The position numbers and the translations under genes are program-made. A stretch of 64,000 nt of DNA from an uncultured Roseburia sp. (GTDB taxonomy: Bacteria > Bacillota > Clostridia > Lachnospirales > Lachnospiraceae), in NCBI GenBank assembly GCA_900542495.1, contig UQNW01000007.1, positions 62,001-126,000 of the forward strand. Direction: 5' to 3'. Under the pieces are notes generated by a model that was not told the DNA's origin, made no database searches, and was given only the letters and a program-made list of their open reading frames with translations. How positions within the stretch are numbered: the first letter of the stretch is position 1; every line of letters begins with the position of its first letter. Of the stretch, positions 33,353 through 41,730 are shown in pieces.

Positions 33353-33600
33353 TTATGCTATCCACTCTTTTACAACATTGATATCTTCTTCTACTGCCTG
33401 CGCAATCTGTTCTATCGGCATTCCCATTTTTATAAGATTCTTTGCCTTTTTTCGCTTTCCCTCATTCTCTCCTTCATTTCGACCACGTTCTTCTCTTGCA
33501 TCTAATTTTGCATTAATTATCTCATCTAACTCTTCACGCATCGCTGCTCCGCTAAAATCTGCGGAAAGTCTCATCATCTGCAAAATAACCCGTCAATGTG
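33353..33600 (-). pseudogene. C-terminal remnant of an Rpn-type recombination-promoting nuclease gene
   Basis: About 65 residues remain: a charged helical segment (MREELDEIINAKLDAREERG, then a Glu/Gly/Asn/Lys linker) and an end typical of Rpn/PD-(D/E)XK transposase-like proteins (AKNLIKMGMPIEQIAQAVEE, then INVVKEWIA). The nuclease core that should precede it is absent. Upstream sequence runs directly into the surface-protein remnant, so the two fragments meet near 33580. No ribosome binding site of its own is apparent. Confidence 0.65.
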
Positions 33601-34040
33601 CTGCCGTTTGTCATATAAAAATCAAGCTGGCTGATGCTGTCCCAGATCACTGCGCCTTCCATATCCTGATCATCCGCTGTAAATGTACAGTCAGAACCAT
33701 TGGCACCCTCTGCTTCCACGTTCAGATCCCATGCATATAACGTTCCGTCTGTCGTGAGCACTGCCGCTCCTACTCCATAAAAGCTGGAATTATCCCCTCC
33801 GGTACTGTCAGAAGATATGCGGGTAACGGTTATATTTTTCAAGCTAGCAGTTGCGCCGTTTGAAACGAGGATTGCATTTTCATCCGTTCCGGTGGACGAA
33901 TAGCTTTCTCCATCCACCTCGGTATCTTCTGTGTATTCAGTCGCTGCATCGTAACTGTCAACCCCGGAAGCGCTGTCGCCCGGCTGACCGTCTCCCATGC
34001 CATTACCCATTCCCTGAGTCACTACAATTTCTGTAATCTC
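33584..34040 (-). pseudogene. Remnant of a repetitive surface/adhesin-like protein gene
   Basis: The frame encodes an Asp/Ser/Thr/Gly-rich segment (GEITEIVVTQGMGNGMGDGQ, then ENAILVSNGATASLKNITV and SFYGVGAAVLTTDGTLYAWD) with the look of right-handed beta-helix surface proteins. It then passes to VIWDSISQLDFYMTNGSTLT and stops shortly after FADDETFRRF. No signal peptide, full repeat array or anchor is present, and the frame has no proper start, only a GTG at 34020-34022. I read it as an internal piece of a much larger gene with further material deleted. Its left end merges into the Rpn remnant and its right end abuts the DUF6472 gene. Confidence 0.6.
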
Positions 34041-34045
34041 ACCAT

Positions 34046-34219
34046 TTACATCTGATGACGTACCACCGCATACTCATCATCATTCTGGTAGTAGGGACAC
34101 TCTTTATAATGTCCCTGCATGATACGTGCAGCATCATCCTCATCCATATCTACCTCACAGTAGTAACATTCGTCGTCATCATCATAAACGTTATATACAC
34201 AGCTATCACAATTTGCCAT
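34046..34219 (-). CDS. DUF6472-type small cysteine-rich protein
   Basis: The 57-residue protein begins MANCDSCVYNVYDDDDECYY and ends ECPYYQNDDEYAVVRHQM. It has five cysteines in CxxC-like pairs and many Asp/Glu/Tyr residues, suggesting a small metal-binding fold. Similar proteins are widespread in Lachnospiraceae and have no known function. The start is set by an AGAAAGGAA site; the longer frame upstream is not needed. The C-terminus has the natural family ending, so the gene is intact even though the surface-protein remnant begins immediately after it. Confidence 0.8.
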   Translation of the reverse strand: MANCDSCVYNVYDDDDECYYCEVDMDEDDAARIMQGHYKECPYYQNDDEYAVVRHQM

Positions 34220-34373
34220 TTTTGTATTCCTTTCTTTCTTGATAATTGTAAAACCAGCTCCGGCAAAAGTATACCATAACCAATGTATTGACACAATTTT
34301 ACTTCTGTTTTAGGATAACAACAGTACTGATTCCTAATAAAAAAACTAAAGCAAACAATACAAAGGAGTTTTT

Positions 34374-34556
34374 ATGAGCCAGAATTTACCAAATGATCCG
34401 GTCATGCTCTTAAGCTACGTCAATACGCAATTAAGGGATTTTTTCCCAACTTTGGATGCATTTTGTGACAGCTTTGAGTTAGACCGCACCACACTTGAAA
34501 CAAAATTAAAATCCATTGATTATGAGTATGATGCCACAGCCAATCAATTTATCTAA
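34374..34556 (+). CDS. DUF4250 domain-containing small protein
   Basis: The 60-residue protein (LPNDPVMLLSYVNTQLRDFF, then DRTTLETKLKSIDYEYDATANQF) matches the compact helical DUF4250 family common in Clostridia. It starts after AAAGGAG. Its function is unknown. It stands alone between the DUF6472 gene and the convergent metallopeptidase gene. Confidence 0.85.
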   Translation: MSQNLPNDPVMLLSYVNTQLRDFFPTLDAFCDSFELDRTTLETKLKSIDYEYDATANQFI

Positions 34557-34602
34557 TTGTTCTGCTGACAAACTCAGGTTCTAAACCGCTCATTCTCATA
34601 AT

Positions 34603-35175
34603 TTATACACCTTCTTCATTTAATATTGCCCGGATTGCCTTATAATTCTGGCAATATTTTTCCACATATCCCCAGAAGATTTTATTATGACTTGCTTCTA
34701 AAATATGACACATTTCATGGATCACCACATACTCCAGACACTCTGGTCCTTTCTCATAGAGCGCCAGATTGACATTGACATGATGTGTTTTCACATTGCA
34801 GGAGCCCCAGCGCGTTTTCATCTGCCGGATCGTCACACCGGATACCTTTACATGCATGATCGGCTCATATTTTTGAATTAATTTTTCCACTGCTGCTTTC
34901 AACAGGACCTTTCTCCGGCGTATTTCAGCTTCGCTTAGTGCTGGCTTTTCGTCCTGCTGCCTCTTTATCTGCTTATACTTTTCCTGATACTCTCTGATCC
35001 ACGGCATACGCTCCTCTGCAAATCTGCGGATGCGAAGATCACTCATCTGATACGGCGCAGAGATCATAACCCTGCCGTCCTCTTTTTTGATGCGCAGATA
35101 CATATTTTTTATCCGTTTTTTGGTCACGGTAATAACAATGCCGTCTAATACGATCTGATATGTTTTTTCTTTCAT
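34603..35175 (-). CDS. YgjP-like metallopeptidase domain protein (SprT/M48-like)
   Basis: The 190-residue protein has the zinc-peptidase motif HEMCHILEASHNKIFW (HExxH plus a third His), a preceding TRWGSCN segment typical of the YgjP/DUF45 family, and a C-terminal YCQNYKAIRAIL helix. Family members are predicted zinc-dependent peptidases, some linked to restriction or repair genes, but the substrate is generally unknown. It has no signal peptide and so should be cytoplasmic. It lies 32 bp downstream of the WYL regulator gene on the same strand. Confidence 0.88.
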   Translation of the reverse strand: MKEKTYQIVLDGIVITVTKKRIKNMYLRIKKEDGRVMISAPYQMSDLRIRRFAEERMPWIREYQEKYKQIKRQQDEKPALSEAEIRRRKVLLKAAVEKLIQKYEPIMHVKVSGVTIRQMKTRWGSCNVKTHHVNVNLALYEKGPECLEYVVIHEMCHILEASHNKIFWGYVEKYCQNYKAIRAILNEEGV

Positions 35176-35207
35176 GTCCGATTTATGTTTCCTTCTGCTC
35201 TGAATTA

Positions 35208-36194
35208 TTATGAATATCTCTCGATAATCTCGCCAAGATAATCCCGGTATTGTTCCACCACCCGCTCCGGAGCTTCTATTTTCACGATATTTCCCAAGCC
35301 AGTGATCCAGCCGAAAAACTGGCGGCTCACCGCTACATTCACTCTCGCCTGGATCGTGTTCTCATCAATTTTTCTCATCGCAACATCTTTTCCAAACCGG
35401 TCGATCATCACGCCTGTTAAAGAACGGTCGCATCGCAGTGTGACGGTCTCCTCTTTTCCTGCAAACATTCCAAATGTTTTTTTCGAGTAAGCTGCAATAT
35501 CAAAATGCTGGAACTGTTCTTTTCCTTCTCTTTTCTCCACAGAAAGTTCGATTTTTAACATTTTATCCACGCGATAATGCTTGATGATCCCCGCCTCGCT
35601 GTCGTAGGCGATCAGATAATAATTTTCATCATCCCACGTCAAAAGCCACGGACTCACCTCATATACTTTTCCATTCCGGCGGAGTTGCATTTCCTTATTC
35701 ACATCCCACTCAAAATACTGAAACTGTATTTTCACGTTCTCCGCGATCGCATTGTAAATGATGTCGACATTATAATAGATGTTTTCATTGACCGTCTTAT
35801 TCCGGTTTGTCACAGCTACCTGTCTGTGTAACTGACCCGCTTCATATTTACTGCAAAGTGTTTCCAGCTTTCCGATCAGATCTCTTGATTTTTTTGTTGT
35901 GATAAATTTGGAGGATTGCACCGCATCTACCAACAATTTCAGTTCTGCCAGTTCAAACCGGCGGCTCACTAACGTGTACCCGCCCGATTTCCCCGGATTT
36001 TTTACAATATCCATTCCATAGTCGATCAGAAGGTCAATATCTGTGTAAATACTTTTCCGTTCCGCAGTAATGCCCTGCAATGCAAGATAATCAATGATCT
36101 CCTGCGTGGTCACTGCATGCTCCGCGTCTGTTTTCTCCGTCAGGCACTGCATGATATATAGAAGTTTTAATTTCTGTTTTTCCGATTTTGCCAT
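35208..36194 (-). CDS. WYL-domain transcriptional regulator
   Basis: The 328-residue protein has an N-terminal winged helix-turn-helix (about residues 5-75; VTTQEIIDYLALQGITAERK, then SIYTDIDLL), followed by a WYL domain (about 135-225; IQFQYFEWDVNKEMQLRRNG, VSPWLLTWDDENYYLIAY) and a WYL C-extension. WYL domains bind nucleic acids or nucleotides and often regulate DNA-damage or defence functions. Here it precedes only the YgjP-like gene, so its regulon is unknown. The ATG at 36194 is used because it has a GGGGTGA site; the longer frame to 36293 would run through the glp promoter region. Confidence 0.9.
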   Translation of the reverse strand: MAKSEKQKLKLLYIMQCLTEKTDAEHAVTTQEIIDYLALQGITAERKSIYTDIDLLIDYGMDIVKNPGKSGGYTLVSRRFELAELKLLVDAVQSSKFITTKKSRDLIGKLETLCSKYEAGQLHRQVAVTNRNKTVNENIYYNVDIIYNAIAENVKIQFQYFEWDVNKEMQLRRNGKVYEVSPWLLTWDDENYYLIAYDSEAGIIKHYRVDKMLKIELSVEKREGKEQFQHFDIAAYSKKTFGMFAGKEETVTLRCDRSLTGVMIDRFGKDVAMRKIDENTIQARVNVAVSRQFFGWITGLGNIVKIEAPERVVEQYRDYLGEIIERYS

Positions 36195-36278
36195 GTGATT
36201 CACCCCATTTTTGGCTTTCCTGTTCTTATTATAGTTGATTTTATCTGCTGACACTATATTATTTTTTGAAATTTTCCG

Positions 36279-36306
36279 TTGCACTTTTTTCATCTCATGT
36301 TATAAT
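36279..36306 (+). promoter_or_regulatory. Sigma-A promoter of the glycerol-3-phosphate operon
   Basis: TTGCAC (36279-36284) and TATAAT (36301-36306) are separated by 16 nt. Transcription would begin near 36313, within a palindrome AAGTTAATAACTT (36313-36325). Confidence 0.75.
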
Positions 36307-36337
36307 GTAATTAAGTTAATAACTTACCGAGAGACAT

Positions 36338-36389
36338 GAGCAAGGTAATAGGACGATGAAAGTCGTCTTGTTTCTTTGCTCTTTTTTTG
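36338..36389 (+). promoter_or_regulatory. Leader terminator/attenuator, likely GlpP-controlled
   Basis: GAGCAAGG (36338-36345) pairs with CTTTGCTC (36374-36381), with an inner stem GACGA/TCGTC, followed by seven T. It stands between the promoter and the first glp gene. In Bacillus, GlpP with glycerol-3-phosphate lets transcription pass such a terminator, and a GlpP gene lies at the end of this locus. Two more hairpins (36419-36435 and 36443-36457) precede the ribosome binding site. Confidence 0.7.
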
Positions 36390-36471
36390 TTTACTTTGTA
36401 AAACAAGGGAGGCTAAATCCTCTGCTCACCAGAGGGTTCGCATTTTCCTACGGAAAACAAGGAGGATTATT

Positions 36472-37926
36472 ATGATTTATGATGTAGCAATTATTGGCGC
36501 CGGGGTTGTCGGCAGTGCAATTGCAAGAGAACTTTCCAGATATCAGGTAAATGCCTGCGTGATTGAGCGTGAAGAAGATGTGTGCAACGGCACTTCCAAA
36601 GCGAACAGCGCCATTATCCACGGTGGTTTTGACGCAACACCAGGTACGCTCAAGGCAAAATTAAATGTCAGAGGTAACTTTTTAATGGATGAACTTGCAA
36701 GGGATCTCGACATTCCTTTTAAACGAAATGGTTCTCTCGTAGTTTGTACCAAAGACCAGGATCGAAGCGGTCTGGAAAAACTTTTAGAAAAAGGAAAAGC
36801 CAACGGTGTGCCGGATCTTCGCATTATTGAGCGTGAGGAGCTGATCGCAATGGAGCCAAATTTGAGTGATGATGTGACCTGTGCTCTTTTTGCTCCTACC
36901 GGCGGAATCGTCTGCCCATTCCATATGACAATGGCGTTTGCGGAAAATGCCTGCACCAATGGTGTAAAATTTTTCTTAAACACACAGGTTGATACCATTG
37001 AAAAATGCAATGATTTTTACCGGATTTCCACAGTTCACACGGATACAAAAGAGCCGGAAATTTTTGAAGCCAAAGTAGTGATCAATGCCGCCGGCGTTTA
37101 CGCTGATGTTTTAAATAACATGGTCAGCAAGAAAAAACTTCACATCACTGCCCGGAAAGGTGAGTACTGTCTGTTAGACAAAGACGCCGGAACCCACGTT
37201 TCACACACCATTTTCCAGCTTCCTTCCAAAATGGGAAAAGGTGTCCTCGTCACCCCGACGGTTCACGGAAATCTGTTAGTCGGACCAACCGCCGTTGATG
37301 TGAGCGACAAAGAAGCGATAAATACGACTGCTGCCGGACTTGATTCTCTGTCTGCAACCGCAGCAAGAAGTGTAAAAAATATTCCAATGCGTCAGGTCAT
37401 CACCTCTTTTGCCGGACTTCGTGCACACGAGGACGGAGACGACTTTGTGATCGGAGAAGCCGAAGATGCCAAAGGATTCATCAATGTTGCGGGAATTGAA
37501 TCTCCTGGTCTTTCTTCTGCACCTGCTATCGCTGAAATGGTCGCTGATATTGTAAAAACAATTCTCCCATTAGAGAAAAATCCGGATTTCGTCGGAACCC
37601 GAAAAGGAATCCTGCGCCCGGATACCCTCTCACCGGAAGAACGAAATAAACTCATCAAAGAGCATCCGGAATACGGCAATATCATCTGCCGTTGTGAGAT
37701 GATCACCGAAGGCGAGATTATGGACGCCATTCACCGCCCATTAGGCGCCCGCTCCTTAGACGGAGTAAAACGCCGTACCAGAGCCGGTATGGGACGCTGT
37801 CAGGCAGGTTTCTGCTCTCCACGAACCATGGAGATCTTAGAGCGTGAAGTTCCAATGAGTATGTTTGACATTACCAAAAACGGTGTTGGTTCCAATATTG
37901 TAGTCGGATATAATAAGGAGGTTTAA
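36472..37926 (+). CDS. glpA: FAD-dependent glycerol-3-phosphate dehydrogenase-type oxidoreductase with C-terminal [2Fe-2S]-binding domain
   Basis: The 484-residue protein has an N-terminal FAD-binding fold (YDVAIIGAGVVGSAIARELS), a substrate domain (SAIIHGGFDATPGTLKAKLN), and a C-terminal BFD-like domain with four cysteines in CRCE and CQAGFC (about residues 420-460). This is the catalytic subunit type of the anaerobic glycerol-3-phosphate dehydrogenases of Firmicutes, which yield dihydroxyacetone phosphate. Two further redox genes follow with 2-bp gaps. The ATG at 36472 has an AAGGAGG site; an upstream in-frame start lies in the leader. The attenuator and nearby glpP support the glycerol role. 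The name follows E. coli GlpA by analogy. Confidence 0.85.
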   Translation: MIYDVAIIGAGVVGSAIARELSRYQVNACVIEREEDVCNGTSKANSAIIHGGFDATPGTLKAKLNVRGNFLMDELARDLDIPFKRNGSLVVCTKDQDRSGLEKLLEKGKANGVPDLRIIEREELIAMEPNLSDDVTCALFAPTGGIVCPFHMTMAFAENACTNGVKFFLNTQVDTIEKCNDFYRISTVHTDTKEPEIFEAKVVINAAGVYADVLNNMVSKKKLHITARKGEYCLLDKDAGTHVSHTIFQLPSKMGKGVLVTPTVHGNLLVGPTAVDVSDKEAINTTAAGLDSLSATAARSVKNIPMRQVITSFAGLRAHEDGDDFVIGEAEDAKGFINVAGIESPGLSSAPAIAEMVADIVKTILPLEKNPDFVGTRKGILRPDTLSPEERNKLIKEHPEYGNIICRCEMITEGEIMDAIHRPLGARSLDGVKRRTRAGMGRCQAGFCSPRTMEILEREVPMSMFDITKNGVGSNIVVGYNKEV

Positions 37927-37928
37927 TC

Positions 37929-39191
37929 ATGAATACATATGATTTAGTTATCGTTGGTGGCGGTCCTGCCGGACTTGCTGCTGCTGCAAGCGCAAAAGAT
38001 CACGGTATTGACAGTATTTTAATTATTGAACGCGACAAAGAACTCGGTGGAATTTTAAATCAGTGTATCCACAATGGATTTGGTCTCCACACCTTCAAGG
38101 AAGAGCTGACCGGACCGGAGTATGCCTCCCGTTTTATCGACATGGTCTTAGAACGCGGCATTGAGTACAAGTTAAACACCATGGTCATGGATATTTCTTC
38201 CGACAAAAAAATAACCGCCATGAACCGCGAAGACGGTATGTTTGAAGTTCAGGCAAAAGCAGTCATCCTCGCCATGGGCTGCCGTGAACGTTCCAGAGGT
38301 GCCTTAAATATCCCTGGCTACCGCCCTGCCGGAATTTACTCTGCCGGTACCGCACAGCGCCTTGTCAATATGGAAGGCTATATGCCGGGAAAAGAAGTTG
38401 TCATCCTAGGCTCCGGTGATATCGGTCTTATCATGGCACGCCGTATGACCTTAGAGGGTGCAAAAGTCAAAGTTGTTGCTGAATTAATGCCATATTCCGG
38501 TGGACTAAAACGTAATATCGTACAGTGTCTGAATGATTTTGACATTCCATTAAAATTAAGCCACACCGTCGTTGATATTGAAGGTAAAAACCGTGTCGAG
38601 GCAGTTACAATCGCTGAAGTTGGTCCTGACCGCAAACCAATCCCGGGCACAGAAGAACGCTATACCTGTGATACACTGCTGCTCTCCTGTGGCCTGATTC
38701 CGGAAAACGAACTTAGTAAAAGTGCCGGTGTTGCCTTAAACCCGGTAACTTCTGGTCCAATTGTAAATGACAGTTTAGAGACAAACATCGAGGGAATCTT
38801 TGCCTGCGGTAATGTGCTTCACGTTCATGATCTGGTAGATTATGTTTCCCAGGAAGCATCTGCCGCCGGAAAAAATGCAGCAAATTATATTAAAAATGGT
38901 GAAGAAAAAGATGCAAAAATTGTTGAGATACTTCCGGTCGATGGTGTCCGTTACACTGTTCCAAAATACATCCGCCCGACAGAAATGGATGACACCTTAA
39001 CCGTTCGTTTCCGTGTTGGTGCTGTTTATAAAAACTGCGCCATTGCCACCTATTTTGACGACCAGCTCATTTCCAAACGCAAACGCCCGGTCATGGCTCC
39101 CGGTGAAATGGAACAGGTCATCTTAGACAAGAAAAAACTGGGCGAATATCCTGATTTAAGTAAAATTACAATCAAAATTGAGGAGGCGTAA
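37929..39191 (+). CDS. NAD(P)/FAD-dependent oxidoreductase, second subunit of the anaerobic glycerol-3-phosphate dehydrogenase operon
   Basis: The 420-residue protein has two dinucleotide-binding motifs, YDLVIVGGGPAGLAAAASAK at the N-terminus and KEVVILGSGDIGLIMARRMT near residue 155, plus CGNVLHVHDLVDYVSQEA near residue 300. This is the pyridine-nucleotide-disulfide oxidoreductase layout. In this operon type it probably passes electrons from the glycerol-3-phosphate oxidising subunit. It starts 2 bp after the preceding stop with an AAGGAGG site. The exact electron acceptor is unknown. Confidence 0.85.
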   Translation: MNTYDLVIVGGGPAGLAAAASAKDHGIDSILIIERDKELGGILNQCIHNGFGLHTFKEELTGPEYASRFIDMVLERGIEYKLNTMVMDISSDKKITAMNREDGMFEVQAKAVILAMGCRERSRGALNIPGYRPAGIYSAGTAQRLVNMEGYMPGKEVVILGSGDIGLIMARRMTLEGAKVKVVAELMPYSGGLKRNIVQCLNDFDIPLKLSHTVVDIEGKNRVEAVTIAEVGPDRKPIPGTEERYTCDTLLLSCGLIPENELSKSAGVALNPVTSGPIVNDSLETNIEGIFACGNVLHVHDLVDYVSQEASAAGKNAANYIKNGEEKDAKIVEILPVDGVRYTVPKYIRPTEMDDTLTVRFRVGAVYKNCAIATYFDDQLISKRKRPVMAPGEMEQVILDKKKLGEYPDLSKITIKIEEA

Positions 39192-39193
39192 TT

Positions 39194-39565
39194 ATGAGCG
39201 AAACAACTCGTGAACTTACCTGTATTGGATGTCCGCTCGGATGTTCCATTACTGTTACAATGAACGGCACCGATGTCGTATCCGTTACCGGAAACACCTG
39301 TCCGAGAGGCGATGCTTACGCCAGAAAAGAAGTTACAAATCCAACACGTATCGTGACCTCCACCGTCCGCGTGCAGGGTGGCGTATCACCAATGGTCAAT
39401 GTCAAAACAGCCAGCGACATTCCAAAATCCAAGATTTTTGACTGCGCCAATGCACTGCGTGATGTTGTTATCACCGCTCCTGTGAAAATTGGGGATGTCG
39501 TGCTTTCTGATGTTGCCGGAACCGGCGTTGATGTTGTTGCCGCAAAAAATATTGCTGCAAAGTAA
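39194..39565 (+). CDS. DUF1667 cysteine-motif protein, third subunit of the operon
   Basis: The 123-residue protein begins with a cysteine cluster LTCIGCPLGCSITV and a later GNTCPRGDAY, giving four conserved cysteines likely to bind an Fe-S cluster or metal. The rest matches DUF1667 (YARKEVTNPTRIVTSTVRVQ). The family occurs almost only as the third gene of this glycerol-3-phosphate oxidation set and may act as a small electron carrier. It starts 2 bp after the preceding stop with a GAGGAGG site. Confidence 0.88.
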   Translation: MSETTRELTCIGCPLGCSITVTMNGTDVVSVTGNTCPRGDAYARKEVTNPTRIVTSTVRVQGGVSPMVNVKTASDIPKSKIFDCANALRDVVITAPVKIGDVVLSDVAGTGVDVVAAKNIAAK

Positions 39566-39942
39566 ACCGGAGTTTCACTAGCGTAGTGTCGCAGATTCTG
39601 CAGTGCTTTTATAGGTTGTGAAGGGCAGATATAAGCGTCCTCTCACAAGTCATGATTTTATAGGTTTATGAAAAGAAAAAACGGTATAAACGAAATATTA
39701 TGTTTCTGTTCGCTGGACATTCCGATAGGCTTCTAAACAACAATCTTGAGAAGCAGTGGCTTCCCAAGATTATTAGAATCCTATCTCCATAGCTCACAAA
39801 GAAAATAATATTTGTTCATACCGTTTTTCTTTCATTTACGCTATGAATAACTTGTGAGAGGACGCTTATACATGCCTACTTTACGCTTTGAAATATTGCT
39901 GTATAATTATAGATAGATAAAAACGAAATGGAGTAATTTCTT
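39566..39942. other. Gene-free stretch mostly filled by a long palindrome
   Basis: No gene was found here. Most of the interval is the inverted repeat annotated at 39630-39870. The left flank (39566-39629) has a small hairpin GCAGATTCTGC and no clear terminator for the glp operon, so the large hairpin may itself end or stabilise the transcript. Confidence 0.6.
39630..39870. repeat. 241-bp imperfect palindrome (MITE-like or structured-RNA element)
   Basis: The outer arms are 21 bp and perfectly complementary (39630-39650 with 39850-39870). Inside, about 40 bp around ACGGTAT/ATACCGT pair with few mismatches. The centre (39724-39785) pairs GATAGGCTTCTAA with TTAGAATCCTATC and closes on CTTGAGAAG/CTTCCCAAG. 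Almost the whole interval folds into one hairpin. It has no coding content. Confidence 0.85.
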
Positions 39943-40509
39943 ATGAAAAAAGAATTCAAAGAAGCAATTGAAGATTCCCCGATCATCGCAGCCATTAAGG
40001 ATGATGACGGTTTGAAGAAATGTCTCACAAGTGAAAGCCGCGTCATTTTTATCCTGTATGGAGACATCTGCAATATTCCAGATATTGTAGAAACGGTAAA
40101 ATCTTCCGGGAAAATCGCAATGGTTCATATTGACCTGATCACCGGGCTTAGTTCCAAGGAGATTGCTGTTGATTTTATAAAAAAATATACACAGGCAGAC
40201 GGAATCATCACCACAAAACCCGCTCTGATCAAGCGTGCCAAAGAATTAGGTCTGTATACAATCCTTCGCCTTTTTGTGATTGATTCTATGGCTTATGCGA
40301 ATATTGAGCACCAGCTTCGTACCGCCAAGCCTGATCTGATCGAAGTATTGCCAGCCCTTATGCCAAAAGTACTTGCAAAAATCTGCAAATTATCCACTGT
40401 TCCGGTCATTGCTGGCGGTCTGGTTTCTGACAAAGAGGATGTCATGTCACTTCTTCAGGCTGGAGTTGTCAGTATTTCTTCTACAAATGAAAAGATATGG
40501 TTTTTGTAG
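39943..40509 (+). CDS. glpP: Glycerol-3-phosphate-responsive antiterminator
   Basis: The 188-residue protein matches GlpP throughout: an N-terminal EDSPIIAAIKDDDGLKKCL, then VIFILYGDICNIPDIV, MVHIDLITGLSSKEIAVDFI, DGIITTKPALIKRAKELGLY and the C-terminal VPVIAGGLVSDKEDVMSLLQ of a small TIM-barrel-like fold. In Bacillus, GlpP binds glycerol-3-phosphate and the leader RNA of glp genes to prevent early termination. The leader terminator at 36338-36389 is its obvious target. It follows the glp operon but is separated from it by the long palindrome, and ends at its own terminator. Confidence 0.92.
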   Translation: MKKEFKEAIEDSPIIAAIKDDDGLKKCLTSESRVIFILYGDICNIPDIVETVKSSGKIAMVHIDLITGLSSKEIAVDFIKKYTQADGIITTKPALIKRAKELGLYTILRLFVIDSMAYANIEHQLRTAKPDLIEVLPALMPKVLAKICKLSTVPVIAGGLVSDKEDVMSLLQAGVVSISSTNEKIWFL

Positions 40510-40906
40510 ATTTTTCCCACAATGAAAAAACAGCCCTTTCGGACTGTTTTTTCGAGGAGTTTAGTTATGAAAATGTTAATCTATATAAAGGAAAATTGGC
40601 ATTTTTAGTAAGCATGAACTTTCGATGCTTACATCATCAACAAGTGCTTGTCTGTTGTTCTCTTGTTGATAGTATTAATATACAAAATAAATGTGTACGA
40701 ATTATGTCGGTTTTCGAAAACATTTCTAAAATTCTAAAAAAATTATTTTATAATTCGTTAATATTTTATTGGTTTCTGTTTCGAATATTTCTCTTAAAAA
40801 CGTTCTAAATTGTATGCACTTATCTGTATAATCTTATTCTGCCCTATATTCTTCTTTTTATACACAACAACGCAAACTTTATAAAAATTGCCTTGGCTCT
40901 GAATCG
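40510..40906. other. Gene-free AT-rich stretch with terminator and two hairpins
   Basis: The glpP terminator is at 40524-40552. Further on, TAAGCAT/ATGCTTA (40609-40631) and ATCAACAAG/CTTGTTGAT (40636-40670) are adjacent perfect hairpins that could belong to a small RNA. A 103-codon open frame across this stretch has AT-driven composition and no recognisable protein, so it is not called. Confidence 0.5.
40524..40552 (+). terminator. Rho-independent terminator after glpP
   Basis: AAAAAACAG pairs with CTGTTTTTT around a CCC/GG-containing loop region, 15 bp after the glpP stop. Confidence 0.85.
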
Positions 40907-41686
40907 TTACACATGTTCTAACAGATACCGGCTTAACCGAATCATTGCCTCATCCCCGGTGCTGTTATAAAACTGTACGGTTCCCGGCTGTACGGAATCC
41001 GTCACAAGTCCGTACTCTTTTAGTTTGTGAAGCGTCTCACGGGCTGTTCCTGCGCCGCCGTCAAAAACTGCTACATTAGAACCAAGTACTTTCTGAATGG
41101 TTTCCCTCACCAGCGGATAATGGGTACAGCCAAGCACGACCGCATCCACTTTTTTTGCCAAATGCGGTGCAAACAGGTTTTGCAGATACTGTTCTAATGC
41201 CTCTCCGGAAAGTTCCCCACGCTCTACAAATTCTACAAGTCCCGGACATGGCAGTGAAATGATCTCTGCCTGATTCTGAAACTTTTGCATCAGGTCATAA
41301 AATTTTTTTTCACGCAGAGTCATAGGCGTTGCCATTACAAGGACTCTCGGATTTTCTCTTACGGATACCGCAGGTTTTAATGCCGGTTCGATTCCAATGA
41401 CCGGAATCTCTTTCTGATATTTCTCCCTTAAAATATGAATGGCTGCACTTGTGGCTGTGTTGCATGCAACCACCAGCGCTTTCACATTTTGTTTCATCAG
41501 ATACTCTGCGTCAGATAACGTAAGGCTTCGAACCTCCTCTAAAGTCTTTGTTCCGTAAGGGGCATTTTTTGAATCCCCATAAAATATAAAGTTTTCATTT
41601 GGCATCAATGCCACCAATTCCCGGAGCACACTGATTCCGCCAACGCCGGAATCAAATACACCGATTGGTCTCTGCATTTCATCCAT
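40907..41686 (-). CDS. murI: Glutamate racemase
   Basis: The 259-residue enzyme makes D-glutamate for peptidoglycan. The two catalytic cysteines are present in VVACNTATSAA (about residue 74) and VLGCTHYPLV (about residue 186), with FDSGVGGISVLREL at the N-terminus and FYGDSKNAPYG near residue 35. Length and motifs are standard for the family. It follows sbcC on the same strand after about 45 bp and may be co-transcribed with sbcDC. Confidence 0.96.
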   Translation of the reverse strand: MDEMQRPIGVFDSGVGGISVLRELVALMPNENFIFYGDSKNAPYGTKTLEEVRSLTLSDAEYLMKQNVKALVVACNTATSAAIHILREKYQKEIPVIGIEPALKPAVSVRENPRVLVMATPMTLREKKFYDLMQKFQNQAEIISLPCPGLVEFVERGELSGEALEQYLQNLFAPHLAKKVDAVVLGCTHYPLVRETIQKVLGSNVAVFDGGAGTARETLHKLKEYGLVTDSVQPGTVQFYNSTGDEAMIRLSRYLLEHV

Positions 41687-41730
41687 GTTATTATTTCCTG
41701 CTTTCTTCTATTTTTCCAATATGCAGCATC

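Noticed and set aside
40497..40808. 103-codon open frame after glpP
   Set aside because: It begins inside glpP, crosses a terminator, has AT-driven composition (Phe, Leu, Ile, Asn) and no ribosome binding site or family resemblance.
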